Of a stretch of DNA of 39,529 bases, positions 32,355 to 39,529 are shown one piece after another. Source of the stretch: an uncultured Altererythrobacter sp. (GTDB taxonomy: Bacteria; Pseudomonadota; Alphaproteobacteria; Sphingomonadales; Sphingomonadaceae); contig CAMPGP010000001.1 of the NCBI GenBank assembly GCA_946885545.1, forward strand, positions 1 to 39,529, read 5' to 3'. A program made the position numbers and the translations under genes. The first letter of the stretch is position 1. Each line of letters begins with the position of its first letter. The notes below the pieces were generated by a model. The model had not been told where the DNA came from and did not search any database. It saw only the letters and a list, made by a program, of their open reading frames with translations.

Positions 32355-32933
32355 CTATTGCCCCCGCCTTTCTCGGCGGATCGCCGGCTCTTTCCCCGGC
32401 CAGAGCCGACCAATCCACCGACAGCAACACCAGCACGAGAGCAATGCCGACGATCTGCAACCCCAGGAAAATCGGATCCTCCAGGCCTGCGCGGAAGCTC
32501 GCGCCAATTGCGCTGTCGCGAAATAGACCGTGTAGGAAACGACACGTCCCGCGAAGAACGCCGCGGTGAAGGCTGGCAACGGTGCCCGAGCTAGGCCGGC
32601 CGCCACGAAAAGCTGGCCCGATGGAAGCGGCGAGAGCGCGAACAATCCGAGCGCGGCAACCGAGCTCGACCGCCGCCTCGATACGAGGGCACGGGCGGCC
32701 TCTGCATTCGCTTTGAGCTTTGCAGGCAGAAAGCCGCCCAGCGCGCGGGTAGCAAGTGCAAGCAGGCGCCGGCCCAACGCCGCTGCAAGCGCGCCGACCG
32801 CGACCAGCCCCGCTATCGGCAGGTCGGTCGTGACCCCATAAAGGGCAATGATCGACCAGGTCGGCGGTCCGAAGGCGAGCAGCAGGTTGATCCCCAGCAC
32901 CACGACGAACAGGGCGAGATATCCCTCATGCAT
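32355..32933 (-). CDS. DedA/VTT-like membrane protein, frameshifted near its 3' end
   Basis: The open frame gives 192 residues with membrane segments (ALFVVVLGINLLLAFG, IAGLVAVGALAAALGR) and the conserved-looking FALSPLPSGQLFVAAGLA. After about residue 142 the product turns into a Cys/Trp/Arg-rich tail that is not membrane-like. Shifting frame by one base near 32503-32520 restores a sensible continuation: GASFRAGLEDPIFLGLQI, then VGIALVLVLLSVDW, ending at a TGA at 32308-32310. An intact gene of ~208 residues therefore appears to have lost one base, either truly or through a sequencing error. DedA/VTT proteins are lipid scramblases or support membrane homeostasis; the family call is tentative. 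Confidence 0.55.
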   Translation of the reverse strand: MHEGYLALFVVVLGINLLLAFGPPTWSIIALYGVTTDLPIAGLVAVGALAAALGRRLLALATRALGGFLPAKLKANAEAARALVSRRRSSSVAALGLFALSPLPSGQLFVAAGLARAPLPAFTAAFFAGRVVSYTVYFATAQLARASAQAWRIRFSWGCRSSALLSCWCCCRWIGRLWPGKEPAIRRERRGQ

Positions 32934-33321
32934 CGTGGCGCCGATCCTCTCGCGTGGACGCGAAGGCTCGCGATGCGATCAACCTGCGACGTCCCCTGGT
33001 CCGTTGTTCCGCTTGGGTACAATGTCTTGGGGTACGCCGCAGGCCTGGTCAGCCGTTCTTTGCTTGGCCTCGGACCAAGATCGCTTCCGAAGTCACGATC
33101 CAAAACGACGCCGCTGCTCCTGACTGACGCTATCGGGCTAGCGGATCGTCTCGGCGGCTGGCATTCGTAAATATCCGGAACGCCGAAAAGCTGCCCGCGA
33201 ACCACGCCAAAAGCTCCGGATATCTCCGCATCGCGATCACCGATCGCTTCGGCCATGAGAGTGCGCGCAGGCGCCGCCCATTCCTTCCCCCGACTGGTTG
33301 GTGCCTGCACCTCATGTTCCT
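32934..33321. other. 388-base stretch without a convincing gene
   Basis: Lower GC at third positions and no recognisable protein. One minus-strand frame starts at 33325, overlapping the stop of the upstream gene as ATGA, and runs to 32813 inside the DedA-like gene (MKEHEVQAPTSRGKEW..., 170 residues). Its codon use is unlike the neighbours and I recognise no family, so it may be a decayed gene or chance. Nothing else is visible here. Confidence 0.35.
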
Positions 33322-33690
33322 TCATGACGCGGTTCCTTCACCCCGGTCGGCGCCCCGCAATCGCCCGATCGCAACCACGCGATAGGGAATCCGTTCGCCA
33401 TCGGGCTCCGTCAGCGTTAAATAGCTACCAGCCGCTAACGGGTGGTCTTCGAGATGGAAAATGTCCTCGTCGTCCGCATCGCCAGGCCGGTAGGAAAAGG
33501 CCCAGCCTTTCCTCTGCCTGAGGATCGCGCCGCGCCTCACCCCCTCGCCGGGCCAGATGCGCTGGACCGTGGCGCGCGCGGGCATCGCGTCGAAGGCATC
33601 CCGATCGATCAGGCCGTCCGCGAGCAATGGCAGCACCAACTCGTAGGCGTGTTCGCTGGAGCCTTCAGGAAATGCCGGCGTCCGCGCCAT
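33322..33690 (-). CDS. Small hypothetical protein
   Basis: 122 residues from MARTPAFPEGSSEHAYELVL; acidic, soluble, with the segment DADDEDIFHLEDHPLAAGSYLTLTEPDGE near the C-terminus (described here by its parts DADDEDIFHLE and YLTLTEPDGE). I do not recognise the family. Codon use and composition are protein-like from 33690 on; the frame continues upstream to 33837 but that part is Arg/Ser/Cys-rich and unlikely to be translated. No strong ribosome site. It heads the minus-strand unit leading to the DedA-like and stress-protein genes. Confidence 0.6.
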   Translation of the reverse strand: MARTPAFPEGSSEHAYELVLPLLADGLIDRDAFDAMPARATVQRIWPGEGVRRGAILRQRKGWAFSYRPGDADDEDIFHLEDHPLAAGSYLTLTEPDGERIPYRVVAIGRLRGADRGEGTAS

Positions 33691-33980
33691 CGACAGCCTA
33701 ACGACGCTCCAGGCCACGCCCACACTCCTCGATACGCCCACGCGCCGCGGCGGGCCTGCACTAAGGTCAGCTTCGCGCGCCGATCGCTCGCACCATATTC
33801 GCAATCTTCCCGATGCACCAAGGCAGAGTGCGCACACGGCGCCGATGCGATACGCCGCCCACCTCCGGTCATTTACCTATTTGCCGCGCCCGGTTCTCGC
33901 GCGAGTTGGTTCGCGCGGGCGGGCCGGCGTGGAGCCGGAGCCAGGGAGGCAGGCGCGCGCCAATTGCCAGGGGTACGCGC

Positions 33981-35915
33981 GTGAGGATGGACGGGCCGGA
34001 AATGGAGCAAAGTGTCCGAACGAGCGAAGTCGCTCGGCAGTCCGATGGCGATCGCCTCGGCACGCTGCTGGTCGAACGGTCGCCGACCGCCATCGCCCTG
34101 TTCGATCGGCAAATGCGCTATGTCGCCTGCAGCCGCCGCTGGATCGAAGATTACGGATTGCAGGATGCGGATCTGATCGGCCGGTCGCAATACGACGTTT
34201 TCCCCGAAATCGACAGCAAGGGGCGCGAATTGCATCGCCGCGTACTTGCCGGCGAAGCACTCTCGCATGATTTCGACCCGTTCCCTCGTCGCGACGGCTC
34301 GATCGATTGGGTTCGGTGGAAGATGATGCCCTGGTACGAGACGTCGGGAGAAATCGGGGGCGTTCTGATTTCCTGCGACCTGCTGACCCCCGACATCCGG
34401 GACCGTGCGCATGCCCGGAACATCAGCGGCGCGCTCAATCTGCTGATCGACAGCGCGCGTCACCATGCAATCAGCCTGCTCGACGTCGATGGCCGGGTGA
34501 TGATCTGGAACAAGGGGGCGGAAGACCTGTTCGGTTGGCGCGAAGACGAAGTGGTCGGCCAATCGTTCGACATGTTCTTCGAACCGGAAGATCGCCAGCG
34601 CGGCATCCCCGCGCGTCAGCTCGCCAAAGCTCGCGAAGAGGGAGTTTTCGTGACGCGCGCATGGCGCCTGTGCAAGGACGGAAGCAGGCTTCTGGCCGAG
34701 GTGTCGATCAACCCGATCATCGACGATAACGGGCAAATCATCGGCTTCGGAAGAGTGATCAGCGACGTGACGGAAGAGGAAGCTCGTTCGCGCGCACTCG
34801 AGGCGAGCGCCGTGCACCTTCGCTCCATCGTCGACACGGTCCCCGATGCCATGGTGGTCTTCGACGAGCACGGTATCGTGGAATCGTTCAGCGCCGCGGC
34901 GGAAAAGCTGTTCGGCTACTCCGCGGACGAGGTTGTCGGAAACAACGTCAGGATGTTGATGCCCGCGCACGACCGCGAGGCGCCTGACGGCTATATCGCC
35001 CGATACCTGCGGACGGGGGAGCGACGGATCATCGGCAATCAGCGCCGCGTCTTCGGACGGCGCAAAGATGGCTCCACCTTCCCGCACGAACTCAGCGTGG
35101 GCGAAGCGGTCGGGGGCGGGCGAAGGGTGTTCACCGGGTTCCTGCGTGACCTGACCGAGCGAGAGGAGGCGCAGGAAAATTTGCACCAGCTGCAGTCGGA
35201 ACTCGTGCGGATCGCGCGAACCAGCGCCCTGGGCACGATGGCGACCGCGCTCGCACACGAACTCAACCAGCCGCTCATGGCGATCGCAAACTACGTCCAG
35301 GCATCCTCTGCCCTGCTCGGCCGTGTCGAGGACTCAACTGCGGCGACCGTGCGCGACGCGCTGGACATTGCCGGCAAGGAAGCGCTTCGCGCAGGGCGCA
35401 TCGTGCATCGCCTGCGCGAATTCGTCTCACGCGGAGAACTCGACCGCACGATCGAGGAGCCGGCCAAACTCGTCGAGGAAGCCTGCAGCCTCGGCATGGT
35501 CGGCGCCCGTCCACGCGGCGTCAGGTGCGACATCGACGTCCCTGCCAATGTGCGGCCCGTCCTCGTGGATCGGGTGCAGATCCAGCAAATCCTGCTCAAC
35601 CTGATTCGCAACGCACTGGAGGCGCTCGACGATAGCGGCGAAATATCGGTGCGGGTCACGAACGACGTGGCGCGGGGGATGGCACGCTTCACCGTTGCGG
35701 ATGATGGCCCAGGCGTACCCCGCGACAAGGTGGGCACCCTGTTCGATCCGTTCATCAGCAACAAGGAGCGCGGGATGGGGCTCGGGCTTTCGATCTGCCG
35801 CACCATCGTCGAAGCGCACGGAGGACGGCTCTGGTACGAAGACGGCTCGAAAGGCGGCGCGACCTTTCATTTCACAGTCCCAACCATAGATGCGGGAGGG
35901 CACTACAATGTCTGA
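33981..35915 (+). CDS. FixL-like PAS sensor histidine kinase
   Basis: About 644 residues with three PAS domains (~25-145, ~155-275, ~280-395), a HisKA domain with H426 in ALAHELNQPL, and a HATPase domain (LLNLIRNALEAL, DDGPGVP, GMGLGLSICRTIVEAHGG). No membrane segments, so cytoplasmic. The third PAS and the transmitter are strongly FixL-like (YIARYLRTGERRIIG, RKDGSTFPHELSVGE, FTGFLRDLTEREEAQ), but the place of the haem-binding histidine is P335, so it is probably not a haem oxygen sensor. The GTG at 33981 has AGGGG seven bases upstream; the ATG at 33987 is an alternative. It overlaps the next gene by eight bases and surely phosphorylates that regulator. Confidence 0.9.
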   Translation: MRMDGPEMEQSVRTSEVARQSDGDRLGTLLVERSPTAIALFDRQMRYVACSRRWIEDYGLQDADLIGRSQYDVFPEIDSKGRELHRRVLAGEALSHDFDPFPRRDGSIDWVRWKMMPWYETSGEIGGVLISCDLLTPDIRDRAHARNISGALNLLIDSARHHAISLLDVDGRVMIWNKGAEDLFGWREDEVVGQSFDMFFEPEDRQRGIPARQLAKAREEGVFVTRAWRLCKDGSRLLAEVSINPIIDDNGQIIGFGRVISDVTEEEARSRALEASAVHLRSIVDTVPDAMVVFDEHGIVESFSAAAEKLFGYSADEVVGNNVRMLMPAHDREAPDGYIARYLRTGERRIIGNQRRVFGRRKDGSTFPHELSVGEAVGGGRRVFTGFLRDLTEREEAQENLHQLQSELVRIARTSALGTMATALAHELNQPLMAIANYVQASSALLGRVEDSTAATVRDALDIAGKEALRAGRIVHRLREFVSRGELDRTIEEPAKLVEEACSLGMVGARPRGVRCDIDVPANVRPVLVDRVQIQQILLNLIRNALEALDDSGEISVRVTNDVARGMARFTVADDGPGVPRDKVGTLFDPFISNKERGMGLGLSICRTIVEAHGGRLWYEDGSKGGATFHFTVPTIDAGGHYNV

Positions 35916-36579
35916 CAAACGGCTCGTTCATATTCTCGACGACGAGGAATCGATCCGGCGATCGCTCGACTTCGTCCTTCGTCACGAAGGCTACGAAACG
36001 GCGACCTGGTCGGATCCGGCCGATTTCTTCAAGTGCGCCAAGGATCACGATCGGGCCTGCATGCTGCTCGACGTGAGAATGCCGGGAATGGACGGACTGG
36101 ATGTCCAGAAGAAGATGAGCGACGAAGGACTGAACCTGCCGGTTATCGTCCTCACCGGTCATGGCGACGTCCCGATGGCCGTGCGGGCATTGCAGGCCGG
36201 CGCAATCGACTTTCTCGAAAAGCCGGTGGATCGCGAACACCTGCTCGGTTCGATCGCGCGTGCGTTCGAATACAAATCGGACTGCGAAGCGCAGCGTAGC
36301 AGGAGGGAATGGGCGGCCGTGCAGGTCAACGCCCTGACCGAGCGCGAACGCGAAGTCCTCAACGGGCTCGCCTGCGGCTATCCCAACAAGACCATCGCCT
36401 ACGATCTCGGGATCAGCGCGCGCACGGTGGAGGTCTACCGCGCGAACGTCATGACCAAACTGCAAGTGGCGAATTTCGCCGATGCATTGCGGATCGCATT
36501 CGCGGCGGGGATGGGATCGGACCGCGAATGGCGCGAGGAACATCTCGGACCTCAGACGGTCGCCCAGAATCGCACCTGA
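35908..36579 (+). CDS. FixJ-like two-component response regulator
   Basis: 223 residues. Receiver domain with D11/D12, phosphorylation site D55 in MLLDVRMPGMDG, T83 and K105 in DFLEKPVD; then a LuxR/FixJ helix-turn-helix, LTEREREVLNGLACGYPNKTIAYDLGISARTVEVYRANVM in parts (~150-190). A transcriptional activator expected to dimerise on phosphorylation. ATG at 35908 follows GGGAGGG by seven bases; an earlier in-frame start at 35890 lies inside the kinase gene and is less likely. Coupled to the FixL-like kinase by an eight-base overlap. Likely targets are nearby stress genes, which is inference. Confidence 0.9.
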   Translation: MSDKRLVHILDDEESIRRSLDFVLRHEGYETATWSDPADFFKCAKDHDRACMLLDVRMPGMDGLDVQKKMSDEGLNLPVIVLTGHGDVPMAVRALQAGAIDFLEKPVDREHLLGSIARAFEYKSDCEAQRSRREWAAVQVNALTEREREVLNGLACGYPNKTIAYDLGISARTVEVYRANVMTKLQVANFADALRIAFAAGMGSDREWREEHLGPQTVAQNRT

Positions 36580-36605
36580 CGCGCGCAGAAGCAGATTCTC
36601 CGGAA

Positions 36606-36626
36606 CATTCCGCATGCCGGGGAATG
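36606..36626. repeat. Inverted repeat CATTCC / GGAATG between regulator and BON genes
   Basis: Six-base perfect arms separated by nine bases, 27 bases after the regulator stop and about 80 before the BON start. It could be a weak terminator or a protein-binding dyad in the BON promoter. No U-tract follows. Confidence 0.25.
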
Positions 36627-36702
36627 CTTCGATTAGGCACACCTGCCGAACGACGGACGACGCGCAAGCAGCGCGAGTCCCCGTGTCAATCGGAGGCATG
36701 TG

Positions 36703-37353
36703 ATGAAGATCGACAGTCAATTGCAACGCGACGTGATGGACGAACTCGAGTGGGACCCGAGCGTCGATCATGCGGACATCGGCGTCGCGGTTGTCGAGGG
36801 CGTGGTTACGCTCAACGGATACGTGAAGAGCTACGCCGAGAAGCTCGCCGCCGAACGCGCCGCGAAGCGGGTTTCGGGCGTCTCGGCGATCGCGGAAGAG
36901 CTTAAGGTTCGCTATGCCTCGGATGCCAAGACCGCCGATCACGAGATCGCCAAGCGGATCCTCGACATCTTCCGCTGGAACGTGAACGTGCCCGAGAAAC
37001 ATCTCACGGTGAAAGTCGAGAACGGCTGGGTCACGCTGACCGGCAACGTCGAGTGGAACTACCAGAGCCAGGAAGCGAGCAAGTCCGCGGCCAAGGTGAC
37101 CGGCGTCGTTGGCGCGTCGAACGCGATCGGCATCGCCAATCGGGCCAGCGTCACCGACGTGCGCAAGAGGATCGAGGACGCGTTCCGGCGCCAGGCCGAT
37201 CTCGATGCGGCTTCGGTCACGATCCAGACGCAAGGCTCGACCGTGACGCTCGGCGGCAAGGTCAAGGCCTGGCACGAGCGGCAGGTCGCCGAGCGTGCCG
37301 CCTGGGCCGCGCCGGGCGTAACCGAGGTGGTCGATCGCATCGCCATTTCCTGA
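36703..37353 (+). CDS. Triple BON-domain protein
   Basis: 216 residues with three BON repeats, ~1-70, ~77-145 and ~148-216; each has the hydrophobic core and the glycine turn (VEGVVTLNGYVKS, ENGWVTLTGNVEW, QGSTVTLGGKVKAW). No signal peptide, so cytoplasmic unlike OsmY. BON domains bind membranes or phospholipids, and proteins of this form are often osmotic or general stress proteins in alphaproteobacteria. GGAGG lies six bases before the ATG at 36703. Downstream of and co-oriented with the FixJ-like regulator, of which it could be a target. Confidence 0.87.
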   Translation: MKIDSQLQRDVMDELEWDPSVDHADIGVAVVEGVVTLNGYVKSYAEKLAAERAAKRVSGVSAIAEELKVRYASDAKTADHEIAKRILDIFRWNVNVPEKHLTVKVENGWVTLTGNVEWNYQSQEASKSAAKVTGVVGASNAIGIANRASVTDVRKRIEDAFRRQADLDAASVTIQTQGSTVTLGGKVKAWHERQVAERAAWAAPGVTEVVDRIAIS

Positions 37354-37485
37354 TGCGGCCTTCGATGCCTGTCGATGCCGGGAAGAGAGCGGCACGTGGT
37401 GCCTGACGGCAGAACGCTGCGCGAGCCGACTGCGCATCGCGGCAGCTCGTCCATCGGCGAACAGGCGCGATCGGGAACTGCGGAC

Positions 37486-37929
37486 ATGCGAGTCGCGAGC
37501 GCAATGACGCGTGACGTGTGCACCCTCGAGCCGACCGCGAGCGCAGCGACGGCTGCCTACCTGATGCGCGACCGGGACATCGGCATCCTGCCGGTGGTCG
37601 ACCATGGCGCGATCCTAGGCGTGGTAACCGATCGCGACATTGCCATGAAAGTGTTCGTCGGCGGCGTTCACGCCGGCAGCCCGATCTTCCGCCTGATGAG
37701 CGCCACGGTTCATACCTGCAGCGATGACGAAGAAATCGACTGCGTCCTCGCACGCATGGCCGCGCTTCGGATCCGCCGCATGCCCGTGTGCGGACGATCG
37801 GGCGAACTCGTCGGCATCATCTCGATCGGAGACATCGCCCAGTGCGCGGGTGAAGCGCCAAGCGCCGCAGCCTATGCGGACATCTGCTGGCGGCACGGGT
37901 TGCCTCGATCCTTCCGCCGGTCTCGCTGA
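37486..37929 (+). CDS. CBS-domain pair protein
   Basis: 147 residues made of two CBS motifs: first from MRVASAMTRDVCTLEP through DIGILPVVDHGAILGVVTDRDIA, second from LMSATVHTCSDDEEI through RRMPVCGRSGELVGIISIGDIA. Such stand-alone CBS pairs bind adenine nucleotides or NADH and act as energy or redox sensors. The start at 37486 fits the family; in-frame starts at 37375 (ATG) and 37396 (GTG, after GGAAGAGAG) would add a disordered N-terminus and cannot be excluded. The short C-terminal tail is Arg-rich. It ends nine bases from the convergent efflux gene. Confidence 0.82.
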   Translation: MRVASAMTRDVCTLEPTASAATAAYLMRDRDIGILPVVDHGAILGVVTDRDIAMKVFVGGVHAGSPIFRLMSATVHTCSDDEEIDCVLARMAALRIRRMPVCGRSGELVGIISIGDIAQCAGEAPSAAAYADICWRHGLPRSFRRSR

Positions 37930-37938
37930 CGAGACGAG

Positions 37939-39384
37939 CTACTCGCTCGACGTTCCCCGAGGATCGCCACCGCCGAGCGCGACGAACAGCGTCGCGCGGT
38001 TCTGGAGCCAGGCGCGGCGCGTGGCGAGGAGCTGCTGCTGGGCGATGAACAGGTTGCGTTCGGCGTCGAGCACTTCGAGATAGTCCGCCACACCTTCGCG
38101 ATAGCGCAGGCGGGCAATGCGCGCGATCCGCTCCTGAGCGGTCAGCGCCCGCTCGAGCGTTTCGACCTGTTCGGCGAGATAGCGACGCCCCGCGAGCGCG
38201 TCGGAAACCTCGCGAAACGCGGTCTGGACGGTGCGATCGTAGTTCGCGACCTGCTCCACTTCGAGCGCGCGCGCCAGATCGAGATCCGCCTCTCGCGCAC
38301 CCCAGTCGAAGATCGGCAGGGTAATGGTCGGTCCGAAACTCCAGCCAAGACCGTCGGTCGAGAACAGCCCGTCGAGGCTGTTCGAGGTCAGTCCCGCACT
38401 TCCGGTGAGCGAAATTGCCGGGAAGAACGCCGCCCGCGCCGCACCGATATTCGCGCGCGCCGCGCGCAACTGCTCCTCGGCGGCGATGATGTCGGGTCGG
38501 ACGAGCAGGAGATCCGACGGCAACCCGGCGGCAAGTTGGCGATCGTCGGCCTGCGCTGCGAGTGCGAGTCCATTCGGCAGACCCGCCGGTACGGTACCAC
38601 CGACGAGGACGGCGAGCTGGTTGCGCAGTTGCGCCAGCGCAAGACGCTCGACCGCGAGTTGCTGCTCAGCCTGAGTGAGCAGCGTCTCCGCCTGCCGGTA
38701 GGGCAGCGCCGAGGTGACCCCGTTGTCGAGCCTGAGCCGCGCGATGCGCAGTTCTTCGCGCCGGCTTTCCGTCGTCGCTTCGGCCAGGGCGATCTGCTCC
38801 TCGGTCTCGACGAGTTCGAAATAGGTGTTCGCGGTATCGGCGATCAGCGACAGGTAGAACGCGCGCTGCGCCGCGACGGTGGCGAGATACTCGGCGCGTG
38901 CGGCTTCGCTCAGGTTCGCCACGCGGCCCCAGAAATCGAGTTCGAACGCGGTTACGCCCACGCCAACGTCGAAACGGTTGTAGGTGACCGAAGCGGGCGT
39001 GTCGGCGCCACTCTCGCCGCCGGTGCCGAGCGTCGGGTTCGCCGCGAGCGACTGGCGCGTGCGCAAGCCGCTCGCGTCGGCCACCACGGTCGGCAGGCGG
39101 CGGCTGTCCTGGATGCGGTACCGGGCGCGCGCCTGCTCGATCCGAGCGGTCGCGGCGAGGAGATCGCGATTGTTCTGGAGCGCGCTCGCGATCAGCCCTT
39201 CAAGCCGCGGATCGGCGAACCAGTCGCGATAGGAGAGTTGCGATGCGACCACGCTGCCGTCGGGCCGGTATTCGGCGTCGTAGGCGGGCGACACCGCCGA
39301 AGCGGGTCGGGTGTGTTCGGGCGCGAAGTTGGCGCAGCCCGCCAGTGCCGTGGAGACGAGCGCGAGGGTGAGCAGGTTTCTCAT
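37939..39384 (-). CDS. RND efflux outer-membrane lipoprotein (OprM/NodT family)
   Basis: 481 residues. Lipobox LAGC with Cys17, then two outer-membrane-efflux repeats (~60-250 and ~270-460) with long helices (EQIALAEATTESRREELRIA and related) and LPSDLLLVRPDIIAAEEQLR, a hallmark of the family. It forms the trimeric exit channel of a tripartite pump. Its start overlaps the stop of the RND pump gene (ATGA), so the two are coupled. Substrate unknown: drugs, solvents or metals are all possible. Convergent with the CBS gene. Confidence 0.92.
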   Translation of the reverse strand: MRNLLTLALVSTALAGCANFAPEHTRPASAVSPAYDAEYRPDGSVVASQLSYRDWFADPRLEGLIASALQNNRDLLAATARIEQARARYRIQDSRRLPTVVADASGLRTRQSLAANPTLGTGGESGADTPASVTYNRFDVGVGVTAFELDFWGRVANLSEAARAEYLATVAAQRAFYLSLIADTANTYFELVETEEQIALAEATTESRREELRIARLRLDNGVTSALPYRQAETLLTQAEQQLAVERLALAQLRNQLAVLVGGTVPAGLPNGLALAAQADDRQLAAGLPSDLLLVRPDIIAAEEQLRAARANIGAARAAFFPAISLTGSAGLTSNSLDGLFSTDGLGWSFGPTITLPIFDWGAREADLDLARALEVEQVANYDRTVQTAFREVSDALAGRRYLAEQVETLERALTAQERIARIARLRYREGVADYLEVLDAERNLFIAQQQLLATRRAWLQNRATLFVALGGGDPRGTSSE

Positions 39385-39529
39385 CGGGCTGGCTCCATTG
39401 CGGGACCATCGCTCGGGCCCGCCCCGCCCTCTGGCGGCGTCTCGTCGATATGCCCCGCAGCGCTCGGCTGCTTGCGGCTGATCTTCCGCCGCACGAGCAG
39501 GTACAGCATCGGGATCAGGAAGATGCCGA
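39381..39529 (-). CDS. RND efflux pump, inner-membrane subunit (C-terminal fragment; rest outside window)
   Basis: The last 48 residues only, reading GIFLIPMLYLLVRRKISRK and then a Pro/Gly/Glu-rich tail ending in PAMEPAR. The end of the last membrane helix followed by an Arg/Lys cluster matches the C-terminus of AcrB/MexF-type HAE1 pumps. The stop shares ATGA with the start of the outer-membrane lipoprotein gene. Confidence 0.75.
   Translation of the reverse strand, partial: GIFLIPMLYLLVRRKISRKQPSAAGHIDETPPEGGAGPSDGPAMEPAR

Noticed and set aside
1..39529. CRISPR array, tRNA, rRNA, insertion sequence or prophage
   Set aside because: No direct-repeat array, no cloverleaf with a GTTCGAATC-like arm, and no transposase, integrase or phage structural gene seen.

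Overview
The window is GC-rich, densely coded alphaproteobacterial DNA. Its gene content points to a sphingomonad, most likely of the Erythrobacteraceae/Sphingomonadaceae type. The main reasons are a maltodextrin locus built on a TonB receptor with a tryptophan-halogenase homologue and an MFS porter, a FixL/FixJ-like pair, BigR-type persulfide control, and a paired palindromic repeat resembling sphingomonad intergenic repeats. The assignment rests on gene content only. I saw no tRNA, rRNA, CRISPR array, transposase or prophage gene.

Layout. (1) 1-5307, plus strand: the C-terminal part of a fused HyuA-HyuB 5-oxoprolinase, a two-hairpin repeat, the DUF969/DUF979 membrane pair (probable 5-oxoproline carrier) and a DUF2891 protein. 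(2) 5304-9799, minus: an ABC ATPase and a giant fusion of ABC-2 permease with M1 aminopeptidase. (3) 9975-11990: an acyl-CoA dehydrogenase and two small proteins around an AT-rich promoter island. (4) 11960-27195: a maltose/maltodextrin system of two divergent units. The minus unit is lacI repressor, MFS porter and secreted GH13 amylase. The plus unit is TonB receptor, halogenase homologue, lipoprotein GH13 amylase, cytoplasmic GH13 alpha-glucosidase, secreted GH97 alpha-glucosidase and lipoprotein esterase. (5) 27235-31254, minus: a sulfur unit of BigR-like ArsR repressor, sulfur dioxygenase, two YeeE/YedE-type channel proteins and a SulP anion transporter. (6) 31264-33690, minus: universal stress protein, a frameshifted DedA-like protein and a small unknown protein. 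(7) 33981-37929, plus: FixL-like kinase, FixJ-like regulator, triple-BON protein and CBS protein. (8) 37939 to the end, minus: outer-membrane efflux lipoprotein and the last residues of an RND pump.

How they work together. In the maltodextrin locus the receptor would bring oligosaccharides across the outer membrane. The lipoprotein and secreted amylases and GH97 enzyme would trim them in the periplasm, the MFS porter would import the products, and the cytoplasmic GH13 enzyme would finish hydrolysis. Two near-palindromic sites related to GCATACGTATGC lie before the receptor gene and before the MFS gene and are good candidates for the LacI-family operator. The sulfur unit has a promoter with a perfect TTGACA box and a 13-base palindrome next to the repressor start, the layout of an autoregulated persulfide switch. 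The kinase of region 7 resembles FixL but has proline where the haem-binding histidine of FixL should be, so it probably senses something other than oxygen through haem.

Most notable: the halogenase homologue translationally coupled to sugar enzymes, the chain of ATGA overlaps, the paired hairpins with compensatory base changes, the haem-less FixL-like sensor, SulP in a BigR-type operon, and the frameshift in the DedA-like gene.
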